Positions 34,372-43,779 are shown, counted from the first letter of the stretch. The stretch: 64,000 nt of DNA from an uncultured Alphaproteobacteria bacterium (GCA_910576955.1 CAJTJB010000004.1:128736-192735); one strand, 5' to 3'. Made by a program: numbers and translations. Notes: generated by a model from the sequence alone, not told the origin.

Positions 34372-35622
34372 ATGTTTGGAAAAACAAACAGTTTTGTCGT
34401 GTCCGGCGCTGACGGAGGCGGCTGCGATTTTGTGTATGCCGTTAATGAAACCGGCAGGGAACTTGCCGCCGGGGATACCGTGTGGCTTAATCAGCCGCTT
34501 TATGACAATGTCAGCAACGCATTTGCGGGATATACTTCGTCTTGCAGCGTGCCGTTTAATATCGGTAATCAGATGTTTGTCAACAAATCATCTAAAGTGT
34601 GCCGGCTCGATTATAATGCTGGTACGAACGGCTGGTCGTATGTTAATGTTTGCGATATGTTATATGACGATTATGTGATGGGGGTGAACTATCGCAACGG
34701 CAAAGTTTGGGTTATACAGACGAACGGAAAGTCGTATTTGTGCAAAAACAGCGGCGAGTTGGTTTATGTGTACGGGCTGGTGCTTTCTGCCGACAAGGTG
34801 TTGAGCAGGGCGACCGGGCGGCTGACGACTTATGATGCCGAAACCGGAGTGGTTAACTCTGATGAGGGATTTCAGATTGCGAATTATACCTCTATTAACA
34901 TTGCGCATATGGACGGAAACCGGCTGTATATGCAAAAAGGCACAACGGAAAACTATCTCTATGATATTTCCGACTATGCGGCGCCGGTGTTGCTCGGCAA
35001 GCCGGTGTATACGATGAACAATATTTATGCGCGCTATGTGACCGGACTGACGCAGGGCTGCTATGTGATGGCTACTGAAACGTATGTGACGGAAAAAGAC
35101 ACGGCGCCGTTTTATATTTATAAAATCGGGAGCGGATTTGCGTGGAATTTGGCGGATGACCTGCCTGCCAGTCTGCACGCTCTGATGGGGAAAAACTGCC
35201 GGTTTTCGTATAATGCCGATACGAAAGTTTTGATTGTCGGAACGTCGCAAAAATTGTTTTTTTACAGATTGGAAAACGGGGCGTTTGAGGAGTTTTTTAT
35301 CGACATCGACACTATGCCTGCGACACAAAGCAAAACGGCTTATCTGGCGAGACTCTCGGATGATATGGCTTCTATTGCGATTACGTGCATTCCCTCTTCG
35401 GCGCGGTATGCGTATATTTATCGGCTGAAGAACCTTGACGATAATTGGCGCGCCGAAAATTGGGAGCGGGCGCACGCGTTGAGCCTTATGGGCTATGCGA
35501 CAGGCAAGAAAAACGATGAGGGGCTGTATGAAATCAAAACCCTGTTGCCCGAGGTGTGCCGTTATACGCTGGTATGCGTGCCTGAACCGGATGTTATTGA
35601 ATTTATGGGAGATGCAAAATGA
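34372..35622 (+). CDS. Phage-tail-like or beta-propeller-like protein, function unknown
   Basis: A 416-residue protein without signal peptide. It starts MFGKTNSFVVSGADGGGCDF and continues with repeated short beta-strand segments around aromatic and Gly-Asp/Asn turns (NGKVWVIQTNGKSYLC, DGNRLYMQKGTTENYLYDIS, GFAWNLADDLPASLHAL, TKVLIVGTSQKLFFYRLENG). This looks like a repeated-blade structural protein rather than an enzyme. It has GAAAGGAG as ribosome binding site and overlaps the LamG-like gene by 4 bases (ATGA). Together with the unusual leader this suggests a phage-derived tail or adhesin module. No family is firmly recognised. Confidence 0.6.
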   Translation: MFGKTNSFVVSGADGGGCDFVYAVNETGRELAAGDTVWLNQPLYDNVSNAFAGYTSSCSVPFNIGNQMFVNKSSKVCRLDYNAGTNGWSYVNVCDMLYDDYVMGVNYRNGKVWVIQTNGKSYLCKNSGELVYVYGLVLSADKVLSRATGRLTTYDAETGVVNSDEGFQIANYTSINIAHMDGNRLYMQKGTTENYLYDISDYAAPVLLGKPVYTMNNIYARYVTGLTQGCYVMATETYVTEKDTAPFYIYKIGSGFAWNLADDLPASLHALMGKNCRFSYNADTKVLIVGTSQKLFFYRLENGAFEEFFIDIDTMPATQSKTAYLARLSDDMASIAITCIPSSARYAYIYRLKNLDDNWRAENWERAHALSLMGYATGKKNDEGLYEIKTLLPEVCRYTLVCVPEPDVIEFMGDAK

Positions 35623-37199
35623 CAATTTTTAAAGTTTATAAAAACCGCCCGTTTCGGGTTAAACTGATTAAAGACAGATATTGGGATTATACCGTTCATA
35701 AAACCATCAGCGCGGATACGGCGGAAACGGTTGACCTTGTGCCGTATGCCGGTGTGGACAGTCAGATTAACTACAACGCCTCGGCGCCGCTGTTGTTTAT
35801 TAATGCCGGAACGCTGCCCGATTACAGCACATTTGAGGAGGTGCGGGGCTGTTTGCTGCCCGAGGGGCGAGATTATTTAATCAGCTCGCAGGGGTATTAT
35901 GACCTGCTTACCGGGGGCAAGCTCGATATTAACTATCAGACCGGCAAGGCGACGGGCTTTTCGACGGAAAATTATATTAAACTAAATCAGTGTCTTACGG
36001 CATCGCAATATGACCTTATCATAAAGGCATATTTTGATGGCGAGGCGCGCGCGCAGACGATTTGGTATGCGGATGGCGGACATCGTGTTGGTATTGTCGG
36101 CAATAAGCTGGGCGTGTATGTTAACGACTGGACGCTCGGCACAACAGAGCTTGACAGCGGCGTTTATTGGTTTCGCGCCATATATGACGGAACGTCGTTC
36201 AAACTCTATCAGCTGGCGGATGGCGACGGGACGTATACGCTGCAATCTCTGCCCGAAATCGGGGCGTGGACGGAAGAGGCGGTTATTGCCGAATGCGCCG
36301 GAAGCCCGCTGGAAAGCGAATCGAGCTTGCTCTTAAGCCATAATGGGGCGGACTATTGGGGCGGCATTATGTATTTGGATGGCTCGCATATTTCTTTGGG
36401 CGATTTGTTTGTTGGCGCGTCGCTGTTAAAAACTAGAAAGGAAATATATCCGGGAATGGTGGCGGCAGGCATCAGTTGTGACGGGCAGGCGCAAAATTAT
36501 AACCTCTTTTACAAAGGGGGCGCGTTTGTGGCGGATGTTGCGGAAACGAAAGCAGGGTACAGATGGTGCGGCAGCGAGGCTATGGCTGCGTTTAGTGTCG
36601 GTGCGGTGTTGAAAAAGAATTTTACCGAATACGGCAAGCCGGTGTTTGCTTATCCGCATATGTCCGGCTTTGCGTCTGACGCATATATTTTGAGTGACAA
36701 AGATTTGCTGCCGGGGCAGTTTTTTGCCGTGAATGTTAAAATTATCTGCAAAGTGAGAGTGACGGCGCCGACTTCCAGACAAACGTTGTGTGGTATTGAT
36801 GCGGCAAACGGGTATGGTTTTGGCATTAACAACAAAAACTGGCGGCTTTCCGGTTCTACCGTGGTAACGGGCGGAACGGTTGAAGCGAATACGGTTTATT
36901 GGCTGCAGGTTGTGCAGGAGCAGGGCGTGGGAACGAAATTGTATTATCTGCCCGATAATGGCACATATACGCTCGAAACACTGCCCGACGCGGCAGAGTG
37001 GTCGGCAGGTCCGACGCTTGAGGAGCAGCTGTTTAACGTTGGCTCGGCAAAGCTGCGAATCGGTTGCGGCTTTACGTCGCCTAATGAGTATTGGCGCGGG
37101 GATATCGACCTTATGAACACTTGCGTTTATGTGGGGGGAACTTCTTTGTTGCCTGAAGACACGCCCGCTTGGATGGCTCATTGGACCCCGTTTTCGTAA
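35619..37199 (+). CDS. Protein with two LamG/concanavalin-like domains, probably tail-fibre-like
   Basis: The 526-residue protein is coupled to the previous gene. Two regions, about residues 105-265 and 345-515, share the same order: TGFSTENYIKLNQ against SDAYILSDK, then DSGVYWFRAIYDGTSFKLYQLADGDGTYTLQSLPEIGAWTEE against EANTVYWLQVVQEQGVGTKLYYLPDNGTYTLETLPDAAEWSAG, then YWGGIMYLDGSHI against YWRGDIDLMNTCVYV. This is the layout of LamG/concanavalin-like sandwich domains used for carbohydrate binding in phage tails and adhesins. No secretion signal is present. The domain duplication is seen directly; carbohydrate binding is inferred. Confidence 0.7.
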   Translation: MTIFKVYKNRPFRVKLIKDRYWDYTVHKTISADTAETVDLVPYAGVDSQINYNASAPLLFINAGTLPDYSTFEEVRGCLLPEGRDYLISSQGYYDLLTGGKLDINYQTGKATGFSTENYIKLNQCLTASQYDLIIKAYFDGEARAQTIWYADGGHRVGIVGNKLGVYVNDWTLGTTELDSGVYWFRAIYDGTSFKLYQLADGDGTYTLQSLPEIGAWTEEAVIAECAGSPLESESSLLLSHNGADYWGGIMYLDGSHISLGDLFVGASLLKTRKEIYPGMVAAGISCDGQAQNYNLFYKGGAFVADVAETKAGYRWCGSEAMAAFSVGAVLKKNFTEYGKPVFAYPHMSGFASDAYILSDKDLLPGQFFAVNVKIICKVRVTAPTSRQTLCGIDAANGYGFGINNKNWRLSGSTVVTGGTVEANTVYWLQVVQEQGVGTKLYYLPDNGTYTLETLPDAAEWSAGPTLEEQLFNVGSAKLRIGCGFTSPNEYWRGDIDLMNTCVYVGGTSLLPEDTPAWMAHWTPFS

Positions 37200-37202
37200 G
37201 GG

Positions 37203-37535
37203 TGACACCCGTCCTCTTCCGCCGAGGGGGGAGGAGGTGCTTGCTGCAAGGGATTCCCCTTCCCGTGGAGGAAGGGGTAGGGGATGGGGAGGATATGGAG
37301 GCTCTTGCCGCGGGGGATCCCTTGAGTGGCAGCGCCACCTGCATAACTTGGGGCTGCGGCGTGGGGTGGGGATGATTTTTAACGAGCGTACTTTCTTTGG
37401 GTAGCTTTATGTTTTCCCCCTCTCCCTTACCTCCCCCGCCAAGGGGGAGGAGGTGCTTGCTGCAAGGGATTCCTCTTCCGCCGGGGAAGGGGAGGTTCAG
37501 GGAGTGGGAGATCCCTTGACGGGGTAAAGAGAGAG
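37203..37535. repeat. Repeat cluster (families A and B)
   Basis: Opposed family A copies, GGGGATCCCTTGAGTGGCAG at about 37315 with the CTGCATAACTTGGGGCTGCG variant, and a truncated family B copy at about 37505. The gap has no gene. Confidence 0.8.
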
Positions 37536-37549
37536 GGGGGAGTGGGAGG

Positions 37550-39322
37550 TTAGAAGAGGCCGGTGATGGTGCCGTTGGCGTCGATGTCGATTTGCTCGGC
37601 GGCGGGGTGTTTGGGGAGACCCGGCATGGTGTTTATCTCTCCGGACAGCGCTACGATGAAACCGGCACCCGCGCATAACCTGACCTCTGTTATCGGGAAT
37701 GTGTAGCCCTCCGGCGCGCCTAACAGCTTTTTATCGTGCGATATCGAATTTTGCGTTTTGGCAATGCAAACCGGCAAATCGCCGTATCCCCACGCCGTGT
37801 ATTTGGCTATCTCGCGTTTGACGGTGTGCGGCAAGGTGATGTCTTTTGCGCGGTAAATCTCGCGGGCGATGGTTTCGATTTTTTCTTTTATGCCGAGCGA
37901 ATCGGGATAGAGAAGTTTCGGGGCAGGCGCTGCTGCTGATAATTGGGCTAAAACTTCCTCCGCCAATGGCAGGCAGCCGTTGCCGCCTTTTGCCCAGCCC
38001 TCGGAAATGACGGCGCGGACGCCTTGCTCCGTGCACAAAGAGCGAATGAGCTCGAGTTCTTTTTCGGTATCGGCCGTGAAACGGTTGATGGCCACAATCG
38101 GGGTGCTGCCGAATTTTTTCAGGTTATCAATATGCGCTTTGAGGTTTGCAAAGCCATTTTCAACAGCCGCAAGATTTTCGGCATTTAAATCCGCTTTGGC
38201 AACGCCGCCGTGCATTTTCAGCGCGCGGGCGGTGGCAACCAAAACAACCGCATTGGGGAATAAGCCGGATTTGCGCGCGAAAATATCAAAAAACTTTTCT
38301 GCGCCCAAATCGGCGCCGAAACCGGCTTCGGTGACAACATAATCAGCCAGATTTAATGCTGTTTTGGCGGCAATAACGGAACTTGTGCCGTGGGCAATGT
38401 TGGCAAACGGGCCGCCGTGAACAAATGCGGGGGTGCCTTCCAGCGTTTGGACGAGATTAGGCAAAACGGCATCTTTTAAGATGGCCGCCATAGCGCCGTG
38501 GGCTTTAAGGTCTTCGGCACGAATCGGCTTATGTTCGCTGGTTTCGCCGATGATGATTTGCCCCAAGCGATGTTTTAAATCCGCCAAATCTTCGGCAAGG
38601 CAGAGAACCGCCATAACCTCGGAGGCGACCGAGATGTTAAACTTATCGGTGCGGGGCTTGCCGTTTGCCGTGCCGCCCAAACCGATGCGGATTTCCCGTA
38701 ACGCGCGGTCGTTCAAATCCAGACAGCGCTTGAAATATATGTTTTGAAAGCCGAGCTCGTTGCCGTGGGCGATGTGGTTGTCTATCATCGCCGAGAGGAG
38801 GTTGTTTGCGGCGGTGATGGCGTGAATATCGCCGGTGAAATTTAAGTTTATCTCGTCCATCGGCACAATCTGCGACATTCCGCCGCCGGTGGCGCCGCCC
38901 TTGATGCCAAAACACGGACCGAGCGAGGGTTCGCGCAGGGATAAGGCTGCTTTTTTGCCCAGTCTTTGCAAGGCGTCTGCCAAGCCGATGGAAACGGTGG
39001 ATTTGCCCTCGCCTGCGGCGGTGGGGGTGAGGGCTGTAACGAGGATAAATTTTGATGGATTGTTGTCCCCATCCCCCTTACCCCTTCCTCCGAGGGAAGG
39101 GGAGGTTTTAGAAAGGGTATCACTACCGCCGAGGGAAGGGGAGGTTTTAGAGAGGGTGTCACTTCCTTTGGGGGAGGGGAGGTTTTTAAGAGTTTGGCGG
39201 GAGATTTTAGCTTTGTATTTGCCGTAGGGTTCGAGGTCGTCGGGCGTGAGATTCAGTTTGGCGGCGATGTCAACGATGGGGGCGGGTGTGTGGCTGTTGG
39301 CGATTTCAATGTCGGTTTGCAT
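37550..39322 (-). CDS. fhs: Formate-tetrahydrofolate ligase with an in-frame repeat insertion
   Basis: Makes 10-formyl-THF from formate, THF and ATP in one-carbon metabolism. The 590-residue protein has the family signatures LNLTPDDLEPYGKYKAKIS, LVTALTPTAAGEGKSTVSIGLADAL (P-loop GEGKST), REPSLGPCFGIKGGATGGG, FTGDIHAITAANNLLSAMIDNHI, PNLVQTLEGTPAFVHGGPFANIAHG and EAGFGADLGAEKF. Normal length is about 557. The extra residues (about 43-87) are a repeat insertion (NLPSPKGSDTLSKTSPSLGG and so on) placed just before the P-loop strand. ATG 39322 follows CAGGAAACAAT. If the protein is made intact, this surface loop must be tolerated. Confidence 0.94.
   Translation of the reverse strand: MQTDIEIANSHTPAPIVDIAAKLNLTPDDLEPYGKYKAKISRQTLKNLPSPKGSDTLSKTSPSLGGSDTLSKTSPSLGGRGKGDGDNNPSKFILVTALTPTAAGEGKSTVSIGLADALQRLGKKAALSLREPSLGPCFGIKGGATGGGMSQIVPMDEINLNFTGDIHAITAANNLLSAMIDNHIAHGNELGFQNIYFKRCLDLNDRALREIRIGLGGTANGKPRTDKFNISVASEVMAVLCLAEDLADLKHRLGQIIIGETSEHKPIRAEDLKAHGAMAAILKDAVLPNLVQTLEGTPAFVHGGPFANIAHGTSSVIAAKTALNLADYVVTEAGFGADLGAEKFFDIFARKSGLFPNAVVLVATARALKMHGGVAKADLNAENLAAVENGFANLKAHIDNLKKFGSTPIVAINRFTADTEKELELIRSLCTEQGVRAVISEGWAKGGNGCLPLAEEVLAQLSAAAPAPKLLYPDSLGIKEKIETIAREIYRAKDITLPHTVKREIAKYTAWGYGDLPVCIAKTQNSISHDKKLLGAPEGYTFPITEVRLCAGAGFIVALSGEINTMPGLPKHPAAEQIDIDANGTITGLF
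39055..39195 (-). repeat. In-gene repeat insertion of fhs (family A, three units)
   Basis: CCATCCCCCTTACCCCTTCC, then three GGGAAGGGGAGGTTTT-type units about 40 bp apart, translated as TLSKTSPSLGG twice and a final GGRGKGDGDN. Confidence 0.85.
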
Positions 39323-39355
39323 ATTGTTTCCTGTTGGTTGGTGTTAAGGATTTAT

Positions 39356-39430
39356 TGTTTTCCCCATCCCCCTTACCCCTTCCGCCGAGGGAAGGGGAGG
39401 TTTAAAAAGCGAGTCCGCCGAGGGAGGGGT
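39356..39430. repeat. Family A repeat between fhs and the thioredoxin-like gene
   Basis: CCATCCCCCTTACCCCTTCC to GAGGGAAGGGGAGGTTTAAA with a half copy after it. Confidence 0.8.
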
Positions 39431-39432
39431 GT

Positions 39433-39816
39433 TTAGTGTTGTTTTTCCTTATATTGCTGCAGGGCGTGTTCGAATGTTTGCGGGCTGTTGTTTTGCCAGC
39501 CCATAACATAGCTGTTGCCCATGCAGATTAACGGTAATGTCAATTCTTGATTAGGGATGTTAAATTTTTTCACGCATTGTTTATATAACTCCAGATTGTG
39601 ACGCTCTTTCATATCCGTTATCGGGATGTTTAAATCTTTATGGCGGGTTTCGAGGTAGACGTATGCGTCTTTGCAGCTTTGGCAGAGCGAGTGGGCGAAG
39701 AAATATATCTTATCTGCCTTAAGCTCGGTTTCAGAGTTTTGCGCGATGTTTGGGGTTTCCGCCGCCGTTGCCGGGAGGCTTAAAAGCATTAAGAGGGCGG
39801 TTATCAGGTGTTTCAT
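39433..39816 (-). CDS. Periplasmic thioredoxin-like protein
   Basis: A 127-residue protein. Residues 1-19 (MKHLITALLMLLSLPATAA) are a signal peptide. The mature part has KIYFFAHSLCQSCKDAYVYLETRH, with a CQSC redox pair at 45-48 at the end of a first beta strand. LTLPLICMGNSYVMGWQ then resembles the cis-proline loop region and following strand of glutaredoxin/thioredoxin folds. It probably handles disulfides in the periplasm. AAGGAGAATAAA precedes the start. No partner lies adjacent. Confidence 0.75.
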   Translation of the reverse strand: MKHLITALLMLLSLPATAAETPNIAQNSETELKADKIYFFAHSLCQSCKDAYVYLETRHKDLNIPITDMKERHNLELYKQCVKKFNIPNQELTLPLICMGNSYVMGWQNNSPQTFEHALQQYKEKQH

Positions 39817-39899
39817 TTTATTCTCCTTGTCTGTTTTGCGGGTTAGTATAAGTGGTTTTTAGGAAATTGCAAGAGGGAGGGCGGACGTGGGGGAAAAGT

Positions 39900-40066
39900 A
39901 GGATGGGGTGGTATCACCCCATCCCGTCCTCACTCCTCAAGGGGAGGTGAATAAGGATGTGATGCTGTCCCCATCCCCCTTACCCCTTCCGCCGAGGGAA
40001 GGGGAGGTTTAAAAAAGCAGGCTCTTCCGCCGAGGGAAGGGGAGGTTGTGCTGCGGGGAGAGAGGG
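39900..40066. repeat. Family A repeats upstream of ccrM
   Basis: ATCACCCCATCCCGTCC copy, then CCATCCCCCTTACCCCTTCC and two GAGGGAAGGGGAGG units separated by AAAAAAGCAGGCTCTTCC. These are the same units as the tandem array at 41.5 kb. Confidence 0.8.
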
Positions 40067-40152
40067 GGAGAAAAAATTTTCCACTCGTTCAGATTATGTT
40101 AACTAAATCGGGTTTATGGTGTTGATAACGCCAATTTAGCAGGATTATGCTT

Positions 40153-41250
40153 ATGAGCAAAGATTATTTACAAAAGAATTTGAATACGGTTATCAACGCG
40201 GACTGTGTGGAAACAATGAAGAAAATTGCCGACGGGACGGTTGATGTGATTTTTGCCGACCCGCCTTATAACCTCCAGCTCGGGGATGCGCTTAAACGTC
40301 CGGATAACTCCGATGTTAAAGGGGTTTATGAGGAATGGGACAGCTTTGAGAGTATTGCCGAATATGACCGCTATACCAAGGAATGGCTTGCCGAGGCGCG
40401 CCGAATCCTCAAAGACGATGGCACAATTTGGGTTATCGGGTCGTATCACAATATTTTCCGTGTCGGCTATATCCTGCAAGATATGGGATTTTGGATTTTA
40501 AACGATATCATCTGGAACAAAACCAATCCGATGCCGAACTTTAAAGGCACACGCTTTACCAACGCGCACGAAACGTTGATTTGGGCAACCAAAAACCCCA
40601 AGGCGCGCTATACCTTTAATTATGAGGCGATGAAAGCGATGAACGACGATGTGCAGATGCGCTCGACGTGGGAAATTCCGCTTTGCACCGGTAAAGAACG
40701 CCTTAAAAACGGCGAGACCGGCGAAAAACTGCACCCGACACAAAAACCCGAGGCGCTTCTCTACCGTGTGATTATGTCTTCGACCAACGTGGGCGATGTT
40801 ATTCTTGACCCGTTTTTCGGCACAGGTACGACCGGCGCGGTTGCCAAAAGGCTCGGACGCAATTTTATCGGTATTGAACGCGATGCAACCTACATCAACG
40901 GAGCGCGCGAGCGTCTGGCGGCGATTACCCCGAATGCGGATGAAGCGGCGCTCGAATACACCTGCAAGCGCAAACTGCCGAAAGTGCCGTTTGGCGCGGT
41001 GCTTGAAAGGGGCTTGATTTCTCCGGGAGATGTGTTATACGATGATAAAAAGAAGATTAAAGCAACCGTACGCTCGGACGGGACGATAAAGTTCAAATCT
41101 GACACCGGCTCTATCCACCAGATGGGGGCGCTGGCGCAGAACTCGGCGACGTGCAACGGGTGGGCGTATTGGCATTTTGTGGATAAAAAGAGCAAAAAGC
41201 TGATGCCGATTGATGAGTTGCGACAAATTATTAGGGCGGAGATGGTCTAA
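40153..41250 (+). CDS. ccrM: Adenine-specific DNA methyltransferase, CcrM-like (GANTC)
   Basis: The 365-residue beta-class N6-adenine methyltransferase has DPPY at 36-39 (VDVIFADPPYNLQL) before the AdoMet motif DPFFGTGTTGAVAKRLGRNFIGIE. It carries the CcrM-type region EEWDSFESIAEYDRYTKEWLAEARRILKDDGTIWVIGSYHNIFRVG and KLHPTQKPEALLYR, and ends with a RAMA-like domain (GSIHQMGALAQNSATCNGWAYWHF). CcrM methylates GANTC and times cell-cycle genes in alphaproteobacteria. ATG 40153 has AGGA 8 bases upstream; ATG 40147 is too close. No GANTC site is seen in the short stretch just upstream. Confidence 0.94.
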   Translation: MSKDYLQKNLNTVINADCVETMKKIADGTVDVIFADPPYNLQLGDALKRPDNSDVKGVYEEWDSFESIAEYDRYTKEWLAEARRILKDDGTIWVIGSYHNIFRVGYILQDMGFWILNDIIWNKTNPMPNFKGTRFTNAHETLIWATKNPKARYTFNYEAMKAMNDDVQMRSTWEIPLCTGKERLKNGETGEKLHPTQKPEALLYRVIMSSTNVGDVILDPFFGTGTTGAVAKRLGRNFIGIERDATYINGARERLAAITPNADEAALEYTCKRKLPKVPFGAVLERGLISPGDVLYDDKKKIKATVRSDGTIKFKSDTGSIHQMGALAQNSATCNGWAYWHFVDKKSKKLMPIDELRQIIRAEMV

Positions 41251-41254
41251 CTTT

Positions 41255-41395
41255 ATGTGAGTCATTGCGAGGCAATTTGTTGCCGTGGCAATCTCACGAG
41301 AGTATGGCGTATAAGGTGTGCTAACGCACTGGTTTGTGGATTGCCACGGCTGTTGCCTTACGGCACGCCTCGCAATGACGCGCGAGGGGAGTTAT
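41255..41395. repeat. Family C opposed pair
   Basis: GAGTCATTGCGAGGC...CGTGGCAATCTC, then GTGCTAACGCAC, then GTGGATTGCCACGGC...CTCGCAATGACGCG. Confidence 0.85.
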
Positions 41396-41434
41396 GAGGT
41401 TTTGTTGAGGAGAGGAAATGTAGAATTCTATGTT

Positions 41435-41635
41435 TTCCCCATCCCCCTTACCCCTTCCGCCGAGGGAAGGGGAGGTTTAAAAAGCAGGCTCTTCCGCCGA
41501 GGGAAGGGGAGGTTTAAAAGGCAGGCTCTTCCACCGAGGGAAGGGGAGGTTTAAAAAGCAGGCTCTTCCGCCCAAGGGAAGGGGAGGTTTAAAAAAGCAG
41601 GCTCTTCCGCCAAGGGAAGGGGAGGTTTAAAGAGA
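41435..41635. repeat. 37-38 bp tandem array of family A half-units
   Basis: GAGGTTTAAAAAGCAGGCTC followed by TTCCGCCGAGGGAAGGG recurs with starts at 41472, 41509, 41546, 41584 and 41622. There are no unique spacers, so this is not a CRISPR. Confidence 0.9.
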
Positions 41636-41692
41636 ATTATTATACAATAAAAAAACAATATTCTAAAAAAGCAATAAAAAACGGAGAATGAA

Positions 41693-42841
41693 TTGAAACA
41701 AGTTAGCGGACTGCAAGACAGGCGTGTGAAGAAGAAAAAACATATCAACCAGCGGGCGGAAAATAAAAATCCGGCGCAAGGGGCGGCGGGCGTTTCCGTG
41801 ACGCAGAGCAATTATGCGGCAATCGATTTGGGGACAAACTCTTGCCGTTTGGTGGTCGCGACGCCGACGACAACTTCGTTTCGCGTGGTCGAAACCTTTT
41901 CGAAAGTGGTTCGCCTCGGCGAGGGGATTATCAATGACAACCAGCTTTCACCGCAGGCTATGCGCCGTACTATTCACGCGCTTAAAGTCTGCCGCGGGGT
42001 GATTAACGAATATTCGCCGATTGCCGCCTCCCGTTTTGTGGCGACGGCAGCGTGCCGCAGGGCGAAAAATGTGGCGCAGTTTGTGGAGATGGCCAAGCGC
42101 GAGGCGGGGATTGATTTGGAGATTATCTCCCCGAAAGAAGAGGCGCGGCTCTCGGTGGTCGGCTGTCTGCCGCTCTTAAACCGCAACATCAAGCGCGTGC
42201 TCGTGTTTGACATCGGCGGCGGCTCGACGCAGATTTCTTTGGCGCGGGTGACAGACTATGGCAAGACGTTTATTGAGGGGTTTGTTTCTCTGCCGTATGG
42301 CGTGGTGACGGTTTCCGAGGCGTTTGCCGGGCACGAAATGAGCACGATGGAATATTCGACTGTGGTGGACCGCACGCAAAACATTCTTGCCGAATTTGAA
42401 GAAAAACATCACATCAACGAGGCAATTGCCAACCAAGAAGTGCAGGTTATCGGAACTTCGGGCACGGTGACGGTTATCGGGGCGGTGCATCTTAAACTGC
42501 CGCGTTATAACCGTTCGGCTGTGGATGGAATCGCTATTTCCGCGCCGGATGTGGCGGCGACAGTCAACAAAATCAAAACCATGGGCGCGGAGGGGCGCTG
42601 CAAACATCCGTGTATCGGACAGTCTAAATCTGACCTGACCCTTGCCGGCTGCGCGATTATTGAGGCGCTGACCACGTTTTGGCCCATCTCGGAGATTACG
42701 GTGGCAGACAGGGGTATCCGCGAGGGTATTCTGCTTGATTTGATGCACTCGAAAAAGAACGAATTTGTGAAGAAACGCGGCGGGCGTTTTCCGTTTGACA
42801 GGAGAGGAAGAAATGGACGGTCTAAAAGAAACAAAGCATAA
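41693..42841 (+). CDS. Ppx/GppA family exopolyphosphatase (first copy)
   Basis: A 382-residue member of the ASKHA phosphatase superfamily acting on polyphosphate or pppGpp. YAAIDLGTNSCRLVVATP and FDIGGGSTQISLARV are the two nucleotide-binding loops, and FVATAACRRAKN, ISPKEEARLSVVGCLPLL (catalytic Glu region) and VIGTSGTVTVIGAVHL also match. The N-terminal 35 residues and C-terminal tail are basic and Lys/Arg-rich. TTG 41693 has ACGGAG 6 bases upstream and is the likely start. The frame overlaps the second copy by 29 bases. Ppx/GppA next to rlmE is a usual alphaproteobacterial arrangement. Confidence 0.88.
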   Translation: MKQVSGLQDRRVKKKKHINQRAENKNPAQGAAGVSVTQSNYAAIDLGTNSCRLVVATPTTTSFRVVETFSKVVRLGEGIINDNQLSPQAMRRTIHALKVCRGVINEYSPIAASRFVATAACRRAKNVAQFVEMAKREAGIDLEIISPKEEARLSVVGCLPLLNRNIKRVLVFDIGGGSTQISLARVTDYGKTFIEGFVSLPYGVVTVSEAFAGHEMSTMEYSTVVDRTQNILAEFEEKHHINEAIANQEVQVIGTSGTVTVIGAVHLKLPRYNRSAVDGIAISAPDVAATVNKIKTMGAEGRCKHPCIGQSKSDLTLAGCAIIEALTTFWPISEITVADRGIREGILLDLMHSKKNEFVKKRGGRFPFDRRGRNGRSKRNKA

Positions 42842-43769
42842 ACCTTGCGTGGCGGCGATGGATTTGGGTACAAACTCGAGTCGGCTCTTGATTGCCGATA
42901 AACAAGGCAATGCGCTTTATCGCGATGTTAAACACGTGGCGCTGGGCGAGAGGCTTGCGGAAAGCGGCTGTTTTTGCCAAGAGGCGATGGAACGCGCGAT
43001 TTGCTCGTTTATGGATTTTGCCGAGATGATGAAACTCTACAACGTGACCTCATACCGCGCGATTGCGACCGCGGCGTGCCGGATGAGCTCCAACACCGCG
43101 GATTTTAAGGCAGAAGTGAAGAAAAGCTCGGGTGTGGAGATTGAGGTTATCAGCGAATTTGAAGAGGCGCGGCTGACCCTTAAAGGGGCTTGCTTAAATG
43201 CGCCCTCCCGTCCGAAATATCTGTTTGTCTATGACCTTGGGGGCGGCTCGACCGAAGTGACGTTTGCCACCAACACCGCAACGCCCGAGATTTTGGCGAC
43301 GTATTCCATTCCGCTGGGGGCACGCAACGCTACCGAGATGTATCATCTGCAGGATTATGACGCAAACGGGGTGGCGGCGCTGGAGGCGGAGGTTAAACGG
43401 CAGTTGGCGGATTTTCTGGCGAAAGTGCGGGGATATGCTGACTATGGCGATGCGGCGGTGATTTCGACCTCTTCTACGCCGTTGCGTTTGGCTGCGTGGA
43501 TTTTGAAATTAGACGGGTATGACAAATTTGCGGCGGATGGCAAGACTGTTTCAACGGCGGATTTGGATGCGCTGATTGAACAGATTTTGCCGCTTTCGTA
43601 TGAAGAGCGCGCGAAGTCTGTGTATGTGGGGGCGAATCGGGCGAAGATTTTTGTGGCGGCGTGTGTGATTTTCCGCACCATCTATCAGGCGCTCGGAGCA
43701 ACGGAAGTGGTGGCATCGCTCAAAGGCGCGCAAGAGGCTATAATCAGTGAGCTTACGAAAGCGTGCTAA
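42813..43769 (+). CDS. Ppx/GppA family phosphatase (second copy)
   Basis: A 318-residue paralogue of the gene before it. CVAAMDLGTNSSRLLIADKQGN, YRAIATAACRMSSNTADF, VISEFEEARLTLKGACLN, YDLGGGSTEVTFA and STSSTPLRLAAWIL match the same motifs. The Gly-rich last loop (GTSGT in the first copy) is altered to STSST. It is shorter and lacks the basic tails. Start 42813 follows GGAGAGGAAG. Two overlapping copies suggest either separate substrates (polyphosphate and pppGpp) or a heteromer; this cannot be decided from sequence. Confidence 0.85.
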   Translation: MDGLKETKHKPCVAAMDLGTNSSRLLIADKQGNALYRDVKHVALGERLAESGCFCQEAMERAICSFMDFAEMMKLYNVTSYRAIATAACRMSSNTADFKAEVKKSSGVEIEVISEFEEARLTLKGACLNAPSRPKYLFVYDLGGGSTEVTFATNTATPEILATYSIPLGARNATEMYHLQDYDANGVAALEAEVKRQLADFLAKVRGYADYGDAAVISTSSTPLRLAAWILKLDGYDKFAADGKTVSTADLDALIEQILPLSYEERAKSVYVGANRAKIFVAACVIFRTIYQALGATEVVASLKGAQEAIISELTKAC

Positions 43770-43779
43770 TCGTTATTTG

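Noticed and set aside
41435..41635. Possible CRISPR array
   Set aside because: The 37-38 bp units follow each other with no unique spacers, and no cas genes are present; it is a tandem repeat.
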